A DNA stretch of 64,000 nt from Actinacidiphila sp. DG2A-62 (GCF_035825295.1 NZ_JAYMGI010000002.1:5323501-5387500); one strand, 5' to 3'; positions 7,654-15,470 are shown, counted from the first letter of the stretch. The notes: generated by a model from the sequence alone, not told the origin. Numbers and translations: made by a program.

Positions 7654-7965
7654 GTGTTCAACCACTCCGACAGGTTCCCGACCGGCACCCCGTTACCGTC
7701 CGGAGCCGACACCCCCACGCCGTGGGGGCTCCGGCGCATGGCTCCGTATCCCGTCCTCGCACCCGGCTACGCCCGCACAGAGCTGGACCCGGTGACCCAG
7801 ACCGCTCGGTACTTCGACGCCGCGGGGCGGGTGGTGGAGATGCCAGGCCACGGCACCAGCACCGGTACGCACCCGCCCACGGGCACCGGCAACCCGTCCG
7901 ATGGCTCGGGGCCGGGCGGCAACGGCGCCGGGGATCAGGACACCGGGAACGACTCCGACCAGTGA
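7654..7965 (+). CDS. Graspetide (ATP-grasp RiPP) precursor peptide
   Basis: 103 residues from GTG 7654, behind a near-perfect AAGGAGG. Leader elements PTPWGLRRMAPYP (about 22-34) and ELDPVTQTARYFDAAGRVVEM (about 43-63) match the putative ATP-grasp target peptides of actinomycetes as I know them. The C-terminal core (about 66-103) starts HGTSTGTHPPTGTG, with five Thr and one Ser. It continues NPSDGSG with an Asp-Gly, and ends in GDQDTGNDSDQ with four Asp. The Thr-donor, central Asp-Gly, Asp-acceptor order is that expected for side-chain ester (omega-ester) crosslinks plus an aspartimide. It overlaps the ligase gene by 4 bp (GTGA). Confidence 0.85.
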   Translation: MFNHSDRFPTGTPLPSGADTPTPWGLRRMAPYPVLAPGYARTELDPVTQTARYFDAAGRVVEMPGHGTSTGTHPPTGTGNPSDGSGPGGNGAGDQDTGNDSDQ

Positions 7966-8912
7966 GCCGTGCGCGTCCGGTTCTGGTCGTCACCAACTTG
8001 GACGACCCCACGACGGATGTCGTGATCGACGAACTGCATGACCGGGGTGTCCCGGTCGTGCGTTTCGACTCCGGGGACTTCCCCGCCACCCTGTCGATCG
8101 CGGCTGCCATTACGCCGAAAGGCATAGAAGGAAGACTGTTCACGCCGTCCCGGGTCGCCGACCTCTCCCGGGTCCGGTCGCTGTACTACCGCAGGCCCTC
8201 CGGGTTCGTCTTTCCGCGCCTGGACGAGCAAGCGGCCCGGTTCGCTGTCACACAGGCTCGATACGGCCTCGGGGGTGTCCTTGCCGCTCTCCCCGGATGC
8301 CTGTACGTCAACCATCCCCACCGCATCGGTGACGCCGAGTTCAAGCCGTCCGGCCTAGCTGCCGCCGTCGAGGCAGGCTTCAGGGTCCCGCCGACGCTCA
8401 TCACTTCGGGTCCAGACGCGGCCCGGGCGTTCATCAAACGAAACGGGCCGGTGATCTACAAGCCGTTGTCCGCGCCCCTCTACCAGATCGACGGGGTGTC
8501 GTGCACGGTGCAGGTGGCCGAAGTCACGGCGGACGAGATCGACGAGACGGTGGCCGGCACCGCGCATCTGTTCCAGCAGCGTGTGGAAAAGGTGGCGGAC
8601 ATCCGCGTCACGGTGATGGGCGACAAGGTGTTCTGCGTTCGTATCGACTCCGGCCTGCTGGACTGGCGCACCGACTACGGTCGCCTGACGTACTCCGTGG
8701 TCCGACCGCCCGACGGCATCACCGAGTCTCTCCACGCCTACCTGTCGCGCTTCGGTCTGGTCTTTGGCGCTTTCGACTTCGCCGTGGACCATGAGGACCG
8801 GTGGTGGTTCCTGGAATGCAACCCGTCCGGCCAGTGGGCCTGGCTGGAACCGGAAACCGGGCTGCCGATGGTGGCGGCCATGGCCGACCTTCTGGAGGGA
8901 AAACCGAGGTGA
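7962..8912 (+). CDS. ATP-grasp ribosomal peptide maturase (graspetide ligase)
   Basis: 316 residues from GTG 7962, overlapping the precursor stop in GTGA. The N-terminal domain (PVLVVTNLDDPTTDVVIDEL, RSLYYRRPSGF) precedes the ATP-grasp fold. Nucleotide- and metal-site features are GPVIYKPLSAPLYQIDG (Lys), VADIRVTVMGDKVFCVRI and, at the C-terminus, FGAFDFAVDHEDRWWFLECNPSGQWAWLE with the Mg-binding Asp/Glu/Asn. Enzymes of this family phosphorylate precursor carboxylates and form ester or amide links to Thr/Ser/Lys side chains. Context (precursor upstream, methyltransferase downstream) fixes the role better than sequence alone. Confidence 0.9.
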   Translation: MSRARPVLVVTNLDDPTTDVVIDELHDRGVPVVRFDSGDFPATLSIAAAITPKGIEGRLFTPSRVADLSRVRSLYYRRPSGFVFPRLDEQAARFAVTQARYGLGGVLAALPGCLYVNHPHRIGDAEFKPSGLAAAVEAGFRVPPTLITSGPDAARAFIKRNGPVIYKPLSAPLYQIDGVSCTVQVAEVTADEIDETVAGTAHLFQQRVEKVADIRVTVMGDKVFCVRIDSGLLDWRTDYGRLTYSVVRPPDGITESLHAYLSRFGLVFGAFDFAVDHEDRWWFLECNPSGQWAWLEPETGLPMVAAMADLLEGKPR

Positions 8913-10039
8913 GGGATCCCGAAGAGCTGCGCTGGGCGCTCGTGGGCCGGCTGGCGGGCGGAGGCTTTCTGCGCACGCCGTCGTGGCGGGAGGCAGTGGC
9001 GGCCGTTCCGCGACACGAGTTCCTGCGCGGCGGGTTCTTCGAGCAGGTCGCCGGGTCGGCGCCCACGGCCTGGCGGCCGGTGATGCCGGAGGACGACAGA
9101 TGGCTAGAGCGTTGCTACGCGGATGATTCCCTGGTCACCCAGATCGCGGGCACGGTGGTGCCGGGGGACCTTCGGGGAGAGATCATGCGCGCGCCCACCT
9201 CGTCGAGCACCATGCCTGGCCTCGTGGTTCGGATGTTGGAGGACCTCCTGGTGGAGGACGGACACCACGTGCTCGAGATCGGCACCGGCACCGGCTACTC
9301 CACTGCCTTGATGTGCCACCGGCTCGGCGACGACCTGGTGACCTCCGTCGAGGTGGACGGGGACGTCTCCGGCCGCGCCGGCGCTTCGCTCGGTGCCTGC
9401 GGCTATATGCCTGAGCTTGTGGTGGGCGACGGGTTGGCCGGGCATAAGGACCGTGCCCCGTACGACCGGGTGATCGCCACCTGCGGGGTGCTCACCGTGC
9501 CAGGCACGTGGATCGACCAGACGAGCCCCGGTGGAATCGTCCTGGCCACCGTGTGCGGCTGGTTGTACTCGTCAGAGCTGGCTCGGCTGACCGTCCACGG
9601 GGACGGCACGGCCTCCGGGCGGTTCCTGGGGGGTCAGATCTCATTCATGCTGGCCCGCCCCCACCTTCCGCCTCCGCTGGGGCTGCTGCCCGACCTCATG
9701 GACGGTGAGGAGCGCCCCGCCGTGCTGGGCCCCGATGAGCTGGCCATGGACTGGACCGCCCGGTTCGTCGCGCAACTCGCCGCCCCCCATGCGCAGCAGA
9801 TCAGCATGACCAACGACGGGCGTACGGAACGGGTTTTCATCGATGTGGGGTCCGGGGCCTGGGCGACGCTGTGGCGCGTCGGCGAACACTGGATGGTGCG
9901 GCAGGGCGGCCCGGCTCGCATATGGGACGAGGTGGAGGAGCGGGTGGGCCGCTGGCGTGCGGACGGCGCTCCGGACGTGGAGCGGTTCGAGATTCGGGTA
10001 ACGCCGGATGAGCAGGTCATCACCTGGCCCAGTCGGTAG
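8909..10039 (+). CDS. Protein-L-isoaspartate O-methyltransferase-like enzyme of the graspetide locus
   Basis: 376 residues from GTG 8909, overlapping the ligase stop in GTGA with GGAGGG upstream. It has the PIMT core: PRHEFLRGGFF, a catalytic-loop-like SSSTMPGLVVRMLEDL, the SAM motif HHVLEIGTGTGYSTALMCHRLG and VVGDGLAGHKDRAPYDRVIATCGV. A C-terminal extension of about 150 residues is not found in repair PIMTs. In characterised relatives from other actinomycetes, such an enzyme methylates one Asp of the crosslinked peptide, which then closes to an aspartimide. The Asp-Gly of this precursor is the natural candidate. It is the last gene of the operon, before a terminator. Confidence 0.87.
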   Translation: MRDPEELRWALVGRLAGGGFLRTPSWREAVAAVPRHEFLRGGFFEQVAGSAPTAWRPVMPEDDRWLERCYADDSLVTQIAGTVVPGDLRGEIMRAPTSSSTMPGLVVRMLEDLLVEDGHHVLEIGTGTGYSTALMCHRLGDDLVTSVEVDGDVSGRAGASLGACGYMPELVVGDGLAGHKDRAPYDRVIATCGVLTVPGTWIDQTSPGGIVLATVCGWLYSSELARLTVHGDGTASGRFLGGQISFMLARPHLPPPLGLLPDLMDGEERPAVLGPDELAMDWTARFVAQLAAPHAQQISMTNDGRTERVFIDVGSGAWATLWRVGEHWMVRQGGPARIWDEVEERVGRWRADGAPDVERFEIRVTPDEQVITWPSR

Positions 10040-10138
10040 GTGGGGAGCCGGGACGCGGCGCACAGCCGACGTCGTCCACGACGGCCAGTCAGCTCCCCTA
10101 TGGAGCGGCCGGTCCGACACGCGACCGGGTGCCGCATC

Positions 10139-10175
10139 GGCAGGGCCCCCGCGCCGGGTGGGCGGGGGCCCTGCC
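10139..10175. terminator. Bidirectional terminator between the graspetide operon and the SGNH hydrolase gene
   Basis: A perfect 14-bp stem, GGCAGGGCCCCCGC (10139-10152) with its complement (10162-10175), has a 9-nt loop. It lies between two convergent genes, 99 bp after the methyltransferase stop and 61 bp from the hydrolase stop. No long T tract follows. Confidence 0.8.
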
Positions 10176-10236
10176 GTGTGTGTGGGGGGTGGGGGGATGG
10201 GGCCGGGAAACGGGATGGTTCGGGGTCGGCAGCGGG

Positions 10237-11043
10237 TCAGTCGTTGGCGTTCAGGACCGGCAGGTAGCCGGCGGAGTGGCCGGTGGCCGTGGGGTGGTAG
10301 GACTCCCAGCTCGGCGAGATGACCAGCGAGTGCAGGTAGTCGTCACCGGAGCACAGCTCGTGGCCCTTGAAGGTGCTGCGCACGTCGCCGAAGGTGAAGC
10401 CGTGCGCGGCGGCGCGGGCGGCGGTGGTGGTGTCGATCAGGTCCGCGGCCTCGTCGATCTTCTGGTGCTTGGTGGCGCTCATGCCGATGCAGAAGACGTT
10501 GAGGGTGTACATGTCGGGGTAGCCCAGGACCACCACGTGGGCGTTCGGCGCCTTGGCGTGGATCGCGTTGTACACGGTGTCCAGCCGCCCGGGCAGGGTG
10601 TTGCGCACGAACGTCTCCGCGGTGTTGACGCGGTTGACGCAGTCGGTGTCGGAGCCGGTCACACAGGTGGTCATGACGTCGGAGAACCCGGCGTCGTTGC
10701 CCCCGATGGTGATCGTGACCAGGCCGGTGGAGGAGTTGAGCGGACCGAGCTGGTTGTTGACGACGTCCGCGGTGACCGCGCCGGAGCACGCGGTGTCCGC
10801 GAACGAGGAGGGCGCGTGCGCGTTCTTCCACAGGTACGGGTACGCGTTCAGGCTCCGGTGGCAGTCGCCGCTCGAACTGTCGTAGTTCCCCGCGCCGTTG
10901 CCGGCCGAGTACGAGTCCCCGAGGGCCACGTACGCGGGCCCGGCCGCCTGGGCCGGCCCGACGAAGACGACGGACAGCGCGAGCGCGAGGGCGAACGTGC
11001 CGATCGCTGCGAGGTACTTGGCGAGGTGCTTGGTCGATCTCAC
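10237..11043 (-). CDS. Secreted SGNH/GDSL-family lipase or esterase
   Basis: 268 residues from GTG 11043, preceded by GGAGGT. An ATG 39 bp upstream lies inside an inverted repeat and has no such site. A Sec signal peptide (AAIGTFALALALSVVFVGPAQAAG) is cut near residue 34. The mature enzyme has block I GDSYSAGNG (catalytic Ser), block III GGNDAGFSD (oxyanion Asn), six cysteines suited to three disulfides, and block V SYHPTATGH with the catalytic Asp/His region. It resembles the small extracellular lipases of Streptomyces. It would hydrolyse esters outside the cell. Confidence 0.9.
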   Translation of the reverse strand: MRSTKHLAKYLAAIGTFALALALSVVFVGPAQAAGPAYVALGDSYSAGNGAGNYDSSSGDCHRSLNAYPYLWKNAHAPSSFADTACSGAVTADVVNNQLGPLNSSTGLVTITIGGNDAGFSDVMTTCVTGSDTDCVNRVNTAETFVRNTLPGRLDTVYNAIHAKAPNAHVVVLGYPDMYTLNVFCIGMSATKHQKIDEAADLIDTTTAARAAAHGFTFGDVRSTFKGHELCSGDDYLHSLVISPSWESYHPTATGHSAGYLPVLNAND

Positions 11044-11068
11044 GGGACCTCCATGGGGGGCAGGATCG

Positions 11069-11096
11069 CTGCTTGCTACCACTTGGTAGCAAGCAG
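11069..11096. promoter_or_regulatory. Perfect 12-bp inverted repeat upstream of the SGNH hydrolase gene
   Basis: CTGCTTGCTACC (11069-11080) and its exact complement (11085-11096) are separated by ACTT. It lies 26 bp upstream of the hydrolase start. It could be a repressor operator (a TetR/GntR-like dyad) or a leader RNA hairpin. The symmetry and position suggest control of this one gene. Confidence 0.65.
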
Positions 11097-11220
11097 TTCC
11101 CCTCCATGGGAAGTGTTCATGCCAAGAATTCTCTGCGCGTAGACCACGAATTTGCCGGGCGTCAGCGGGAGTTCGGAGGTTTGCGCCCGGGCCCCGGATG
11201 GGTATCGCGCGAGGCCCTCG

Positions 11221-11910
11221 CTACGAGCAGCGGGTCAGTTCGAGCACCGCCTGCGAGGCGAGGAACCAGGGCGAGCCCGCGGCGCCGTAGGGGTGGTACG
11301 CGTCCTGTGACGCGCGCAGGGTGCGGCCGTCCTCCGCGGGGGTGCAGTAGCCGCCGAACACGCCCCACACGCGCGGCTTGCGGCTGTGGATGAGCAGCGG
11401 CTCCCCGAGGTGCGGGCACAGGCGGATCGCCAGCTCCGCGCAGGGCCGGCAGACCGGCGGCTTGGTGGTGAGCGTTCCCTCGGCGTCCCGCCCGGTCTCG
11501 CGCTCCGGGGACTGCGGGGAATCGTGCGCGGGCACGAGGAAGAGCCAGCCGCGCGCCGTACGGGCGGCCGGTCCGCCGCACACCTGGCAGCGCAGCCCGA
11601 AGACCGCTTCGCGCTGGCGGTAGGCGTGCATCGCGCGGTAGTCGGGCCGCCCGGCGCCCGGCGCGTCGCCGATGCGCGCCCAGAGCACGCCGTGCCGGTC
11701 CCGGTCGCGCGGCGTCTCCCGCTCGTACGTCAGCCCGGAGCCGTCCGGCTTCACCCGCAGCCCGGCCATGGAGGTCGCCTCCCCGGTCCACCGCGCGGCA
11801 TACGGCACGGGCAGCGCTTTGGGTCCCCAGGTCAGCGGGGTCGGGGTCGCGGCCCCGGTCGCGGTCACGGTCGCGGTCGCCTTGGCGGGCGCGGGGGTGC
11901 AGGTGGACAT
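11221..11910 (-). CDS. Hypothetical cysteine-containing protein, divergent from the XRE/DUF397 pair
   Basis: 229 residues from ATG 11910, with AAGGGAC upstream. The N-terminal ~30 residues are Ala/Thr-rich low complexity. The body contains a CQVCGG pair (about residue 108) and CRPCAEL (about 156), a possible zinc-binding knuckle, plus VWGVFGGYCTP. I do not recognise the family beyond a recollection that such proteins occur next to Streptomyces XRE/DUF397 pairs. It shares a 223-bp divergent promoter region with the XRE gene, so the two may be co-regulated. Confidence 0.7.
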   Translation of the reverse strand: MSTCTPAPAKATATVTATGAATPTPLTWGPKALPVPYAARWTGEATSMAGLRVKPDGSGLTYERETPRDRDRHGVLWARIGDAPGAGRPDYRAMHAYRQREAVFGLRCQVCGGPAARTARGWLFLVPAHDSPQSPERETGRDAEGTLTTKPPVCRPCAELAIRLCPHLGEPLLIHSRKPRVWGVFGGYCTPAEDGRTLRASQDAYHPYGAAGSPWFLASQAVLELTRCS

Positions 11911-12133
11911 GGCGAGGGGTCCCTTCGGGCGGGGGCGTTGGACGAGGCCGCGCCGTCGGCGGCCGGTTCAAGCTTGGTCGGCGTGCCCGATGCGCCGCAA
12001 CGCATAGTGAAAATTCCGCCGCGTATGGCATAGTCCGTAACGTACGCTGTCAGTCACGTGATGGAGACTGTCCGTTAATGCACCGGGGCTCTCGTAGCGG
12101 GCCCCTACACTCGACCTCTGGGGAGGCAGGCTC
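11911..12133. promoter_or_regulatory. Divergent promoter region of the hypothetical and XRE genes
   Basis: A TACACT (12106-12111), 22 bp before the XRE start, is a candidate -10 box, but it has no clear -35. A locally AT-richer stretch (12001-12075, with CATAGTGAAAATTCC and CCGTTAATG) probably holds the opposing promoter. GGGAGG before 12134 is the XRE ribosome site. Confidence 0.4.
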
Positions 12134-12997
12134 ATGGCAGCACCGACGGGACCCACGGTCCGGCGCATGCAACTCGGCGCGGAGTTGCGCAGGTTGCGCG
12201 AGAAGGCCGGTCTCACGCTGGTCGAGGCGGTCGACGGCCTCGCGCTCTCCACCACCAAGGTCCACCGGGTGGAGAACGGCCTGACGGCCTTCAAGTCCAC
12301 CGCCGAACTCCGCCTCCTGCTGGAGCGCTACGGCGTCGAGGACGAGGAGGACATCGAGTTCCTCACCGAGATCCAGCGCGACTCGCTCAACCGTGGTTGG
12401 TGGTCGCAGTACCGCAGTGTGATGCCGTCCGGCATGGAGATGTACGTCGGCCTGGAGGCTGGCGCGAAGGCGGTCCGCGCGTGGCACCCGAGCGTGGTGA
12501 TCGGTCTGCTCCAGACCGAGCGCTACGTGCGCGCGATGCTGGAGGTGGCCAAGCCGGTCGAGGAAACGACGACGGAGTTCGTCGAGCGGATCATTCAACT
12601 GCGGATGGAGCGCAAGGATCAGTTGGTCCGGCGGAAGCCCAGCCCGGAGCTGTGGGCGATCCTCGATGAGGCGGCCCTGCGCAAAATGGTCGGCAGCGCT
12701 GACGTGATGCGCGAGCAGTACGAGGAGATCATCCGCCTGACGAAACTCGACAACGTGACCGTGCAGATCCTGCCGATGGCCAGCTCGATCTACCGGTCCA
12801 GCTTCAATTTCAACTTGCTGGACTTCGAAGCGCCTGCGCTCACCGTCGTTCAGACGGATCTGCCCGACGGCTCGAACGTCAGCGACAAGCAGACGACGGT
12901 CTGGGCGTTCACGCGCCGGTTCGACGCCCTCCGCGCGGGCGCGCTCGCGCCGGGCGAGACCCCCACCTTTCTGCACCGACTAGCGGGAGAGATCTGA
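12134..12997 (+). CDS. XRE-family regulator with DUF5753-type C-terminal domain
   Basis: 287 residues. The N-terminal helix-turn-helix (residues ~12-70) reads LGAELRRLREKAGLTLVEAVDGLALSTTKVHRVENG. The following domain is the DUF5753-type region typical of Streptomyces (WHPSVVIGLLQTERYVRAM; LWAILDEAALRKMVG; VTVQILPMA; SFNFNLLDFEAPALTVVQTDLPDG). These regulators are usually paired with a DUF397 protein, as here 5 bp downstream. Members of the group act in differentiation and secondary metabolism, some as toxin-antitoxin-like pairs. No target can be read from the sequence. Confidence 0.92.
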   Translation: MAAPTGPTVRRMQLGAELRRLREKAGLTLVEAVDGLALSTTKVHRVENGLTAFKSTAELRLLLERYGVEDEEDIEFLTEIQRDSLNRGWWSQYRSVMPSGMEMYVGLEAGAKAVRAWHPSVVIGLLQTERYVRAMLEVAKPVEETTTEFVERIIQLRMERKDQLVRRKPSPELWAILDEAALRKMVGSADVMREQYEEIIRLTKLDNVTVQILPMASSIYRSSFNFNLLDFEAPALTVVQTDLPDGSNVSDKQTTVWAFTRRFDALRAGALAPGETPTFLHRLAGEI

Positions 12998-13002
12998 TCC
13001 AC

Positions 13003-13293
13003 ATGACCTACCGAGCGGCCCCCGACCTCGCTCCCGAGAGCGCCTGGTTCAAGTCCTCGTTCAGCGGCGAGCAGGGCAACAACTGCATAGAGGTCGCGCC
13101 CGAGAGCGCCTGGTTCAAGTCGTCCTACAGTTCCGAGAACGGCACGGCGTGCGTGGAGGTCGCCGACCTCAGCACCGCGGGCCGGGTCGCCGTGCGGGAC
13201 TCGAAGGACAAGGCCGGCCCCGCGCTCGTCTTCTCCGCGGCCGCGTTCGCCGACTTCGTGGCCGCCGTCCGCGAGGGCCGCTTCGACGGGTGA
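13003..13293 (+). CDS. DUF397 protein with duplicated N-terminal half
   Basis: 96 residues. Residues 10-31 and 32-53 are near-identical 22-residue copies beginning APESAWFKSSFS and APESAWFKSSYS, ending NNCIEV and TACVEV. The single C-terminal half follows: GRVAVRDSKDKAGPALVFSAAAFADFVAAV. A normal DUF397 protein is about 65-75 residues with one copy, so this is a tandem duplication of the first half. It follows the XRE gene by 5 bp and is surely co-translated or co-transcribed. Its function in the pair is not established. Confidence 0.9.
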   Translation: MTYRAAPDLAPESAWFKSSFSGEQGNNCIEVAPESAWFKSSYSSENGTACVEVADLSTAGRVAVRDSKDKAGPALVFSAAAFADFVAAVREGRFDG

Positions 13294-13406
13294 TCATCGA
13301 TCTCGTCCAGCGAGGTCGTGGTTTCCGCGGCGGCCTGTCGTATCCGTGCGGCAAGGTTGGTTGTGCGGTGAGTCCCGTTCCGCTGCCGAAGCGAGGAGAA
13401 GGCGAC

Positions 13407-13769
13407 GTGGTGAAGGAAGACCCGTGGACAGCTGCCGTCCGGCAGGCGCGCGAAGAGCTGGGCTATCACGGCGCGGAGATCCCGAGAACCGTCGCCGGGA
13501 TTCTGGGCGCCCTTCGAGCCAAGCACCGTGACGCCTTCCACGCGGACCTGGCCACGCTCTCGCAGGGGATCGCGTTCGAGGTCTTCCTGGACCAGTGGTG
13601 GACGCAGGCCGTGGTCGACGCGGCGCGGGACGACGACGGGCGGGAGGCCGCCCTTGAGTTCGCCGACCTTGCGGTGGCCCTGCGCATCAGCGCGGGAGAC
13701 GGACCCACGCTGTCCACCGCGGAAGTGGAGCAGATGATCGGATTGCACATCTCGGCGGAGGCGCAGTGA
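13407..13769 (+). CDS. Antitoxin-position protein (DUF6247-like)
   Basis: 120 residues from GTG 13407, with GAGGAGA ten bases upstream; a second GTG follows directly. The middle (GAEIPRTVAGILGALRAKHRDAFHADLATL...FEVFLDQWWTQAVVDAA) resembles the small DUF6247-type proteins found ahead of RelE/ParE genes in actinomycetes. The rest is acidic. The GTGA overlap with the toxin gene gives the tight coupling typical of type II modules. The family assignment is from memory of the pattern; the role as antitoxin is inference from position. Confidence 0.65.
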   Translation: MVKEDPWTAAVRQAREELGYHGAEIPRTVAGILGALRAKHRDAFHADLATLSQGIAFEVFLDQWWTQAVVDAARDDDGREAALEFADLAVALRISAGDGPTLSTAEVEQMIGLHISAEAQ

Positions 13770-14023
13770 CGTACACGCTCATCTGGGAGCCGGCCGCCCT
13801 GGAGGCGCTTAAGCGCTTACGCCAGCGCGACGGCGACAGGGTCCGTCCCCTGATGAGGGCGATCAACAGCCTGGCCGCAGACCCTGAACCGGCGGAGAGC
13901 AGCAAGCTCGGCGCGACGAACAAGCGTCGCCTGCGCATCGGCGTCTACCGGGCGCTGTACGAGATCGACGGTGACCGGGTGGCCGTCAAGGTGCTCACCG
14001 TCGGGAGTGCTCCCCAGCGCTGA
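13766..14023 (+). CDS. RelE/ParE-family toxin
   Basis: 85 residues from GTG 13766, overlapping the upstream stop by 4 bp. It has the RelE fold signature: YTLIWEPAALEALKRLRQRD, a helix pair, then KRRLRIGVYRALYEIDGDRVAVKVLTVG with the basic RLRIGVYRALYEI strand. Such toxins cleave mRNA at the ribosome or, in the ParE branch, poison gyrase; the sequence alone does not decide. The gene ends 124 bp before rplK, at the edge of the accessory region. Confidence 0.88.
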   Translation: MTYTLIWEPAALEALKRLRQRDGDRVRPLMRAINSLAADPEPAESSKLGATNKRRLRIGVYRALYEIDGDRVAVKVLTVGSAPQR

Positions 14024-14147
14024 TCCGTGCGCGCGGTCTCTCTTGCGGGGGACCCGCGATTTCAGGGCCGGGGACGTTACCCGCTATCGTGGTGCGGTAT
14101 GCCTGTCCGCAGGCATGGACACTCTCAACAAGACCCGGAGAGAGCAA

Positions 14148-14582
14148 ATGCCTCCCAAGAAGAAGAAGGTCACGGGGCTGATCAAGCTCCAGATCAACGC
14201 CGGTGCGGCCAACCCGGCGCCGCCGGTCGGCCCCGCGCTGGGCCAGCACGGCGTGAACATCATGGAGTTCTGCAAGGCCTACAACGCGGCCACCGAGTCG
14301 CAGCGCGGCATGGTGATCCCGGTGGAGATCACGGTCTACGAGGACCGGACCTTCACGTTCATCACCAAGACCCCGCCGGCCGCGAAGCTCATCCTGAAGG
14401 CCGCGGGCGTGGAGAAGGGCTCCGGCGAGCCGCACGTGAAGAAGGTCGCGAAGCTGACCCGCGACCAGGTGCGGGAGATCGCCACCACCAAGCTCCCCGA
14501 CCTGAACGCCAACGACCTGGACGCCGCGGAGAAGATCATCGCGGGTACCGCCCGGTCCATGGGCATCACGGTCGAGGGCTGA
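14148..14582 (+). CDS. rplK: 50S ribosomal protein L11
   Basis: 144 residues, the Streptomyces length, from ATG 14148 after [47 protein letters not shown] is the unmistakable L11 N-terminal domain, with the thiostrepton-contact prolines. The C-terminal 23S-rRNA-binding domain follows. L11 forms the GTPase-associated centre with L10/L12. The 124 bp upstream must hold its own promoter, since the normal nusG neighbour has been displaced; a TATCGT near 14084 is only a weak -10 candidate. Confidence 0.98.
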
Positions 14583-14678
14583 CGCGCGAGCCCGCGTAGC
14601 CCCCGTACCACCACCAGCAGCTGTGGCAGGGCCTGCTCGGCCCGGACCACGACTCCGAAAGAAACGTAGGAGCAGCAC

Positions 14679-15404
14679 GTGAGCAAGCGCAGCAAGTCTC
14701 TCCGCGCTGCGGACAGCAAGATCGACCGGGAGCGCCTGTACGCGCCCCTGGAGGCCGTCCGCCTCGCCAAGGAGACCGCGACCACCAAGTTCGACTCGAC
14801 CGTCGAGGTCGCCTTCCGGCTGGGCGTCGACCCGCGCAAGGCCGACCAGATGGTCCGTGGCACCGTGAACCTCCCGCACGGCACCGGCAAGACCGCCCGG
14901 GTCCTGGTCTTCGCGACCGGTGACCGTGCCGCGGCCGCGGAAGCCGCGGGGGCCGACATCGTCGGCTCCGACGAACTGATCGACGAGGTGGCGAAGGGGC
15001 GGCTGGACTTCGACGCCGTCGTCGCCACCCCGGACCTGATGGGCAAGGTCGGCCGGCTGGGCCGGGTGCTCGGTCCGCGCGGTCTGATGCCGAACCCGAA
15101 GACCGGCACCGTGACGCCCGACGTGGCGAAGGCGGTCACCGAGATCAAGGGCGGCAAGATCGAGTTCCGCGTCGACAAGCACTCGAACCTGCACTTCATC
15201 ATCGGCAAGGTGTCGTTCGACGACACGCAGCTGGTGGAGAACTACGCGGCGGCGCTGGACGAGATCCTGCGGCTCAAGCCGTCCGCGGCGAAGGGGCGCT
15301 ACGTCAAGAAGGCGGCGGTCTCCACGACCATGGGTCCCGGCATCCAGGTCGACCCCAACCGCACCCGCAACCTCCTCGTCGAGGAGGACCCGGCGGCCGT
15401 CTGA
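14679..15404 (+). CDS. rplA: 50S ribosomal protein L1
   Basis: 241 residues from GTG 14679, preceded by TAGGAG. L1 motifs are FDSTVEVAFRLGVDPRKADQMVRGTVNLPHGTG, GRVLGPRGLMPNPKTGTV and HFIIGKVSFDDTQLVENYAAAL. L1 builds the L1 stalk that handles the leaving tRNA, and in many bacteria it represses its own operon by binding the mRNA. It follows rplK by 96 bp, presumably in one transcript, and precedes a terminator. Confidence 0.98.
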   Translation: MSKRSKSLRAADSKIDRERLYAPLEAVRLAKETATTKFDSTVEVAFRLGVDPRKADQMVRGTVNLPHGTGKTARVLVFATGDRAAAAEAAGADIVGSDELIDEVAKGRLDFDAVVATPDLMGKVGRLGRVLGPRGLMPNPKTGTVTPDVAKAVTEIKGGKIEFRVDKHSNLHFIIGKVSFDDTQLVENYAAALDEILRLKPSAAKGRYVKKAAVSTTMGPGIQVDPNRTRNLLVEEDPAAV

Positions 15405-15438
15405 GCCCCCGGGTCACGCCTCGCGGCCTCCCGCACCA

Positions 15439-15470
15439 CGGGCCCGCCCCCACCGTCTGGGGCGGGCCCG
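15439..15470 (+). terminator. Terminator after rplK-rplA
   Basis: A perfect 12-bp stem, CGGGCCCGCCCC (15439-15450) with its complement (15459-15470), has an 8-nt loop. It starts 34 bp after the rplA stop. Confidence 0.78.
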
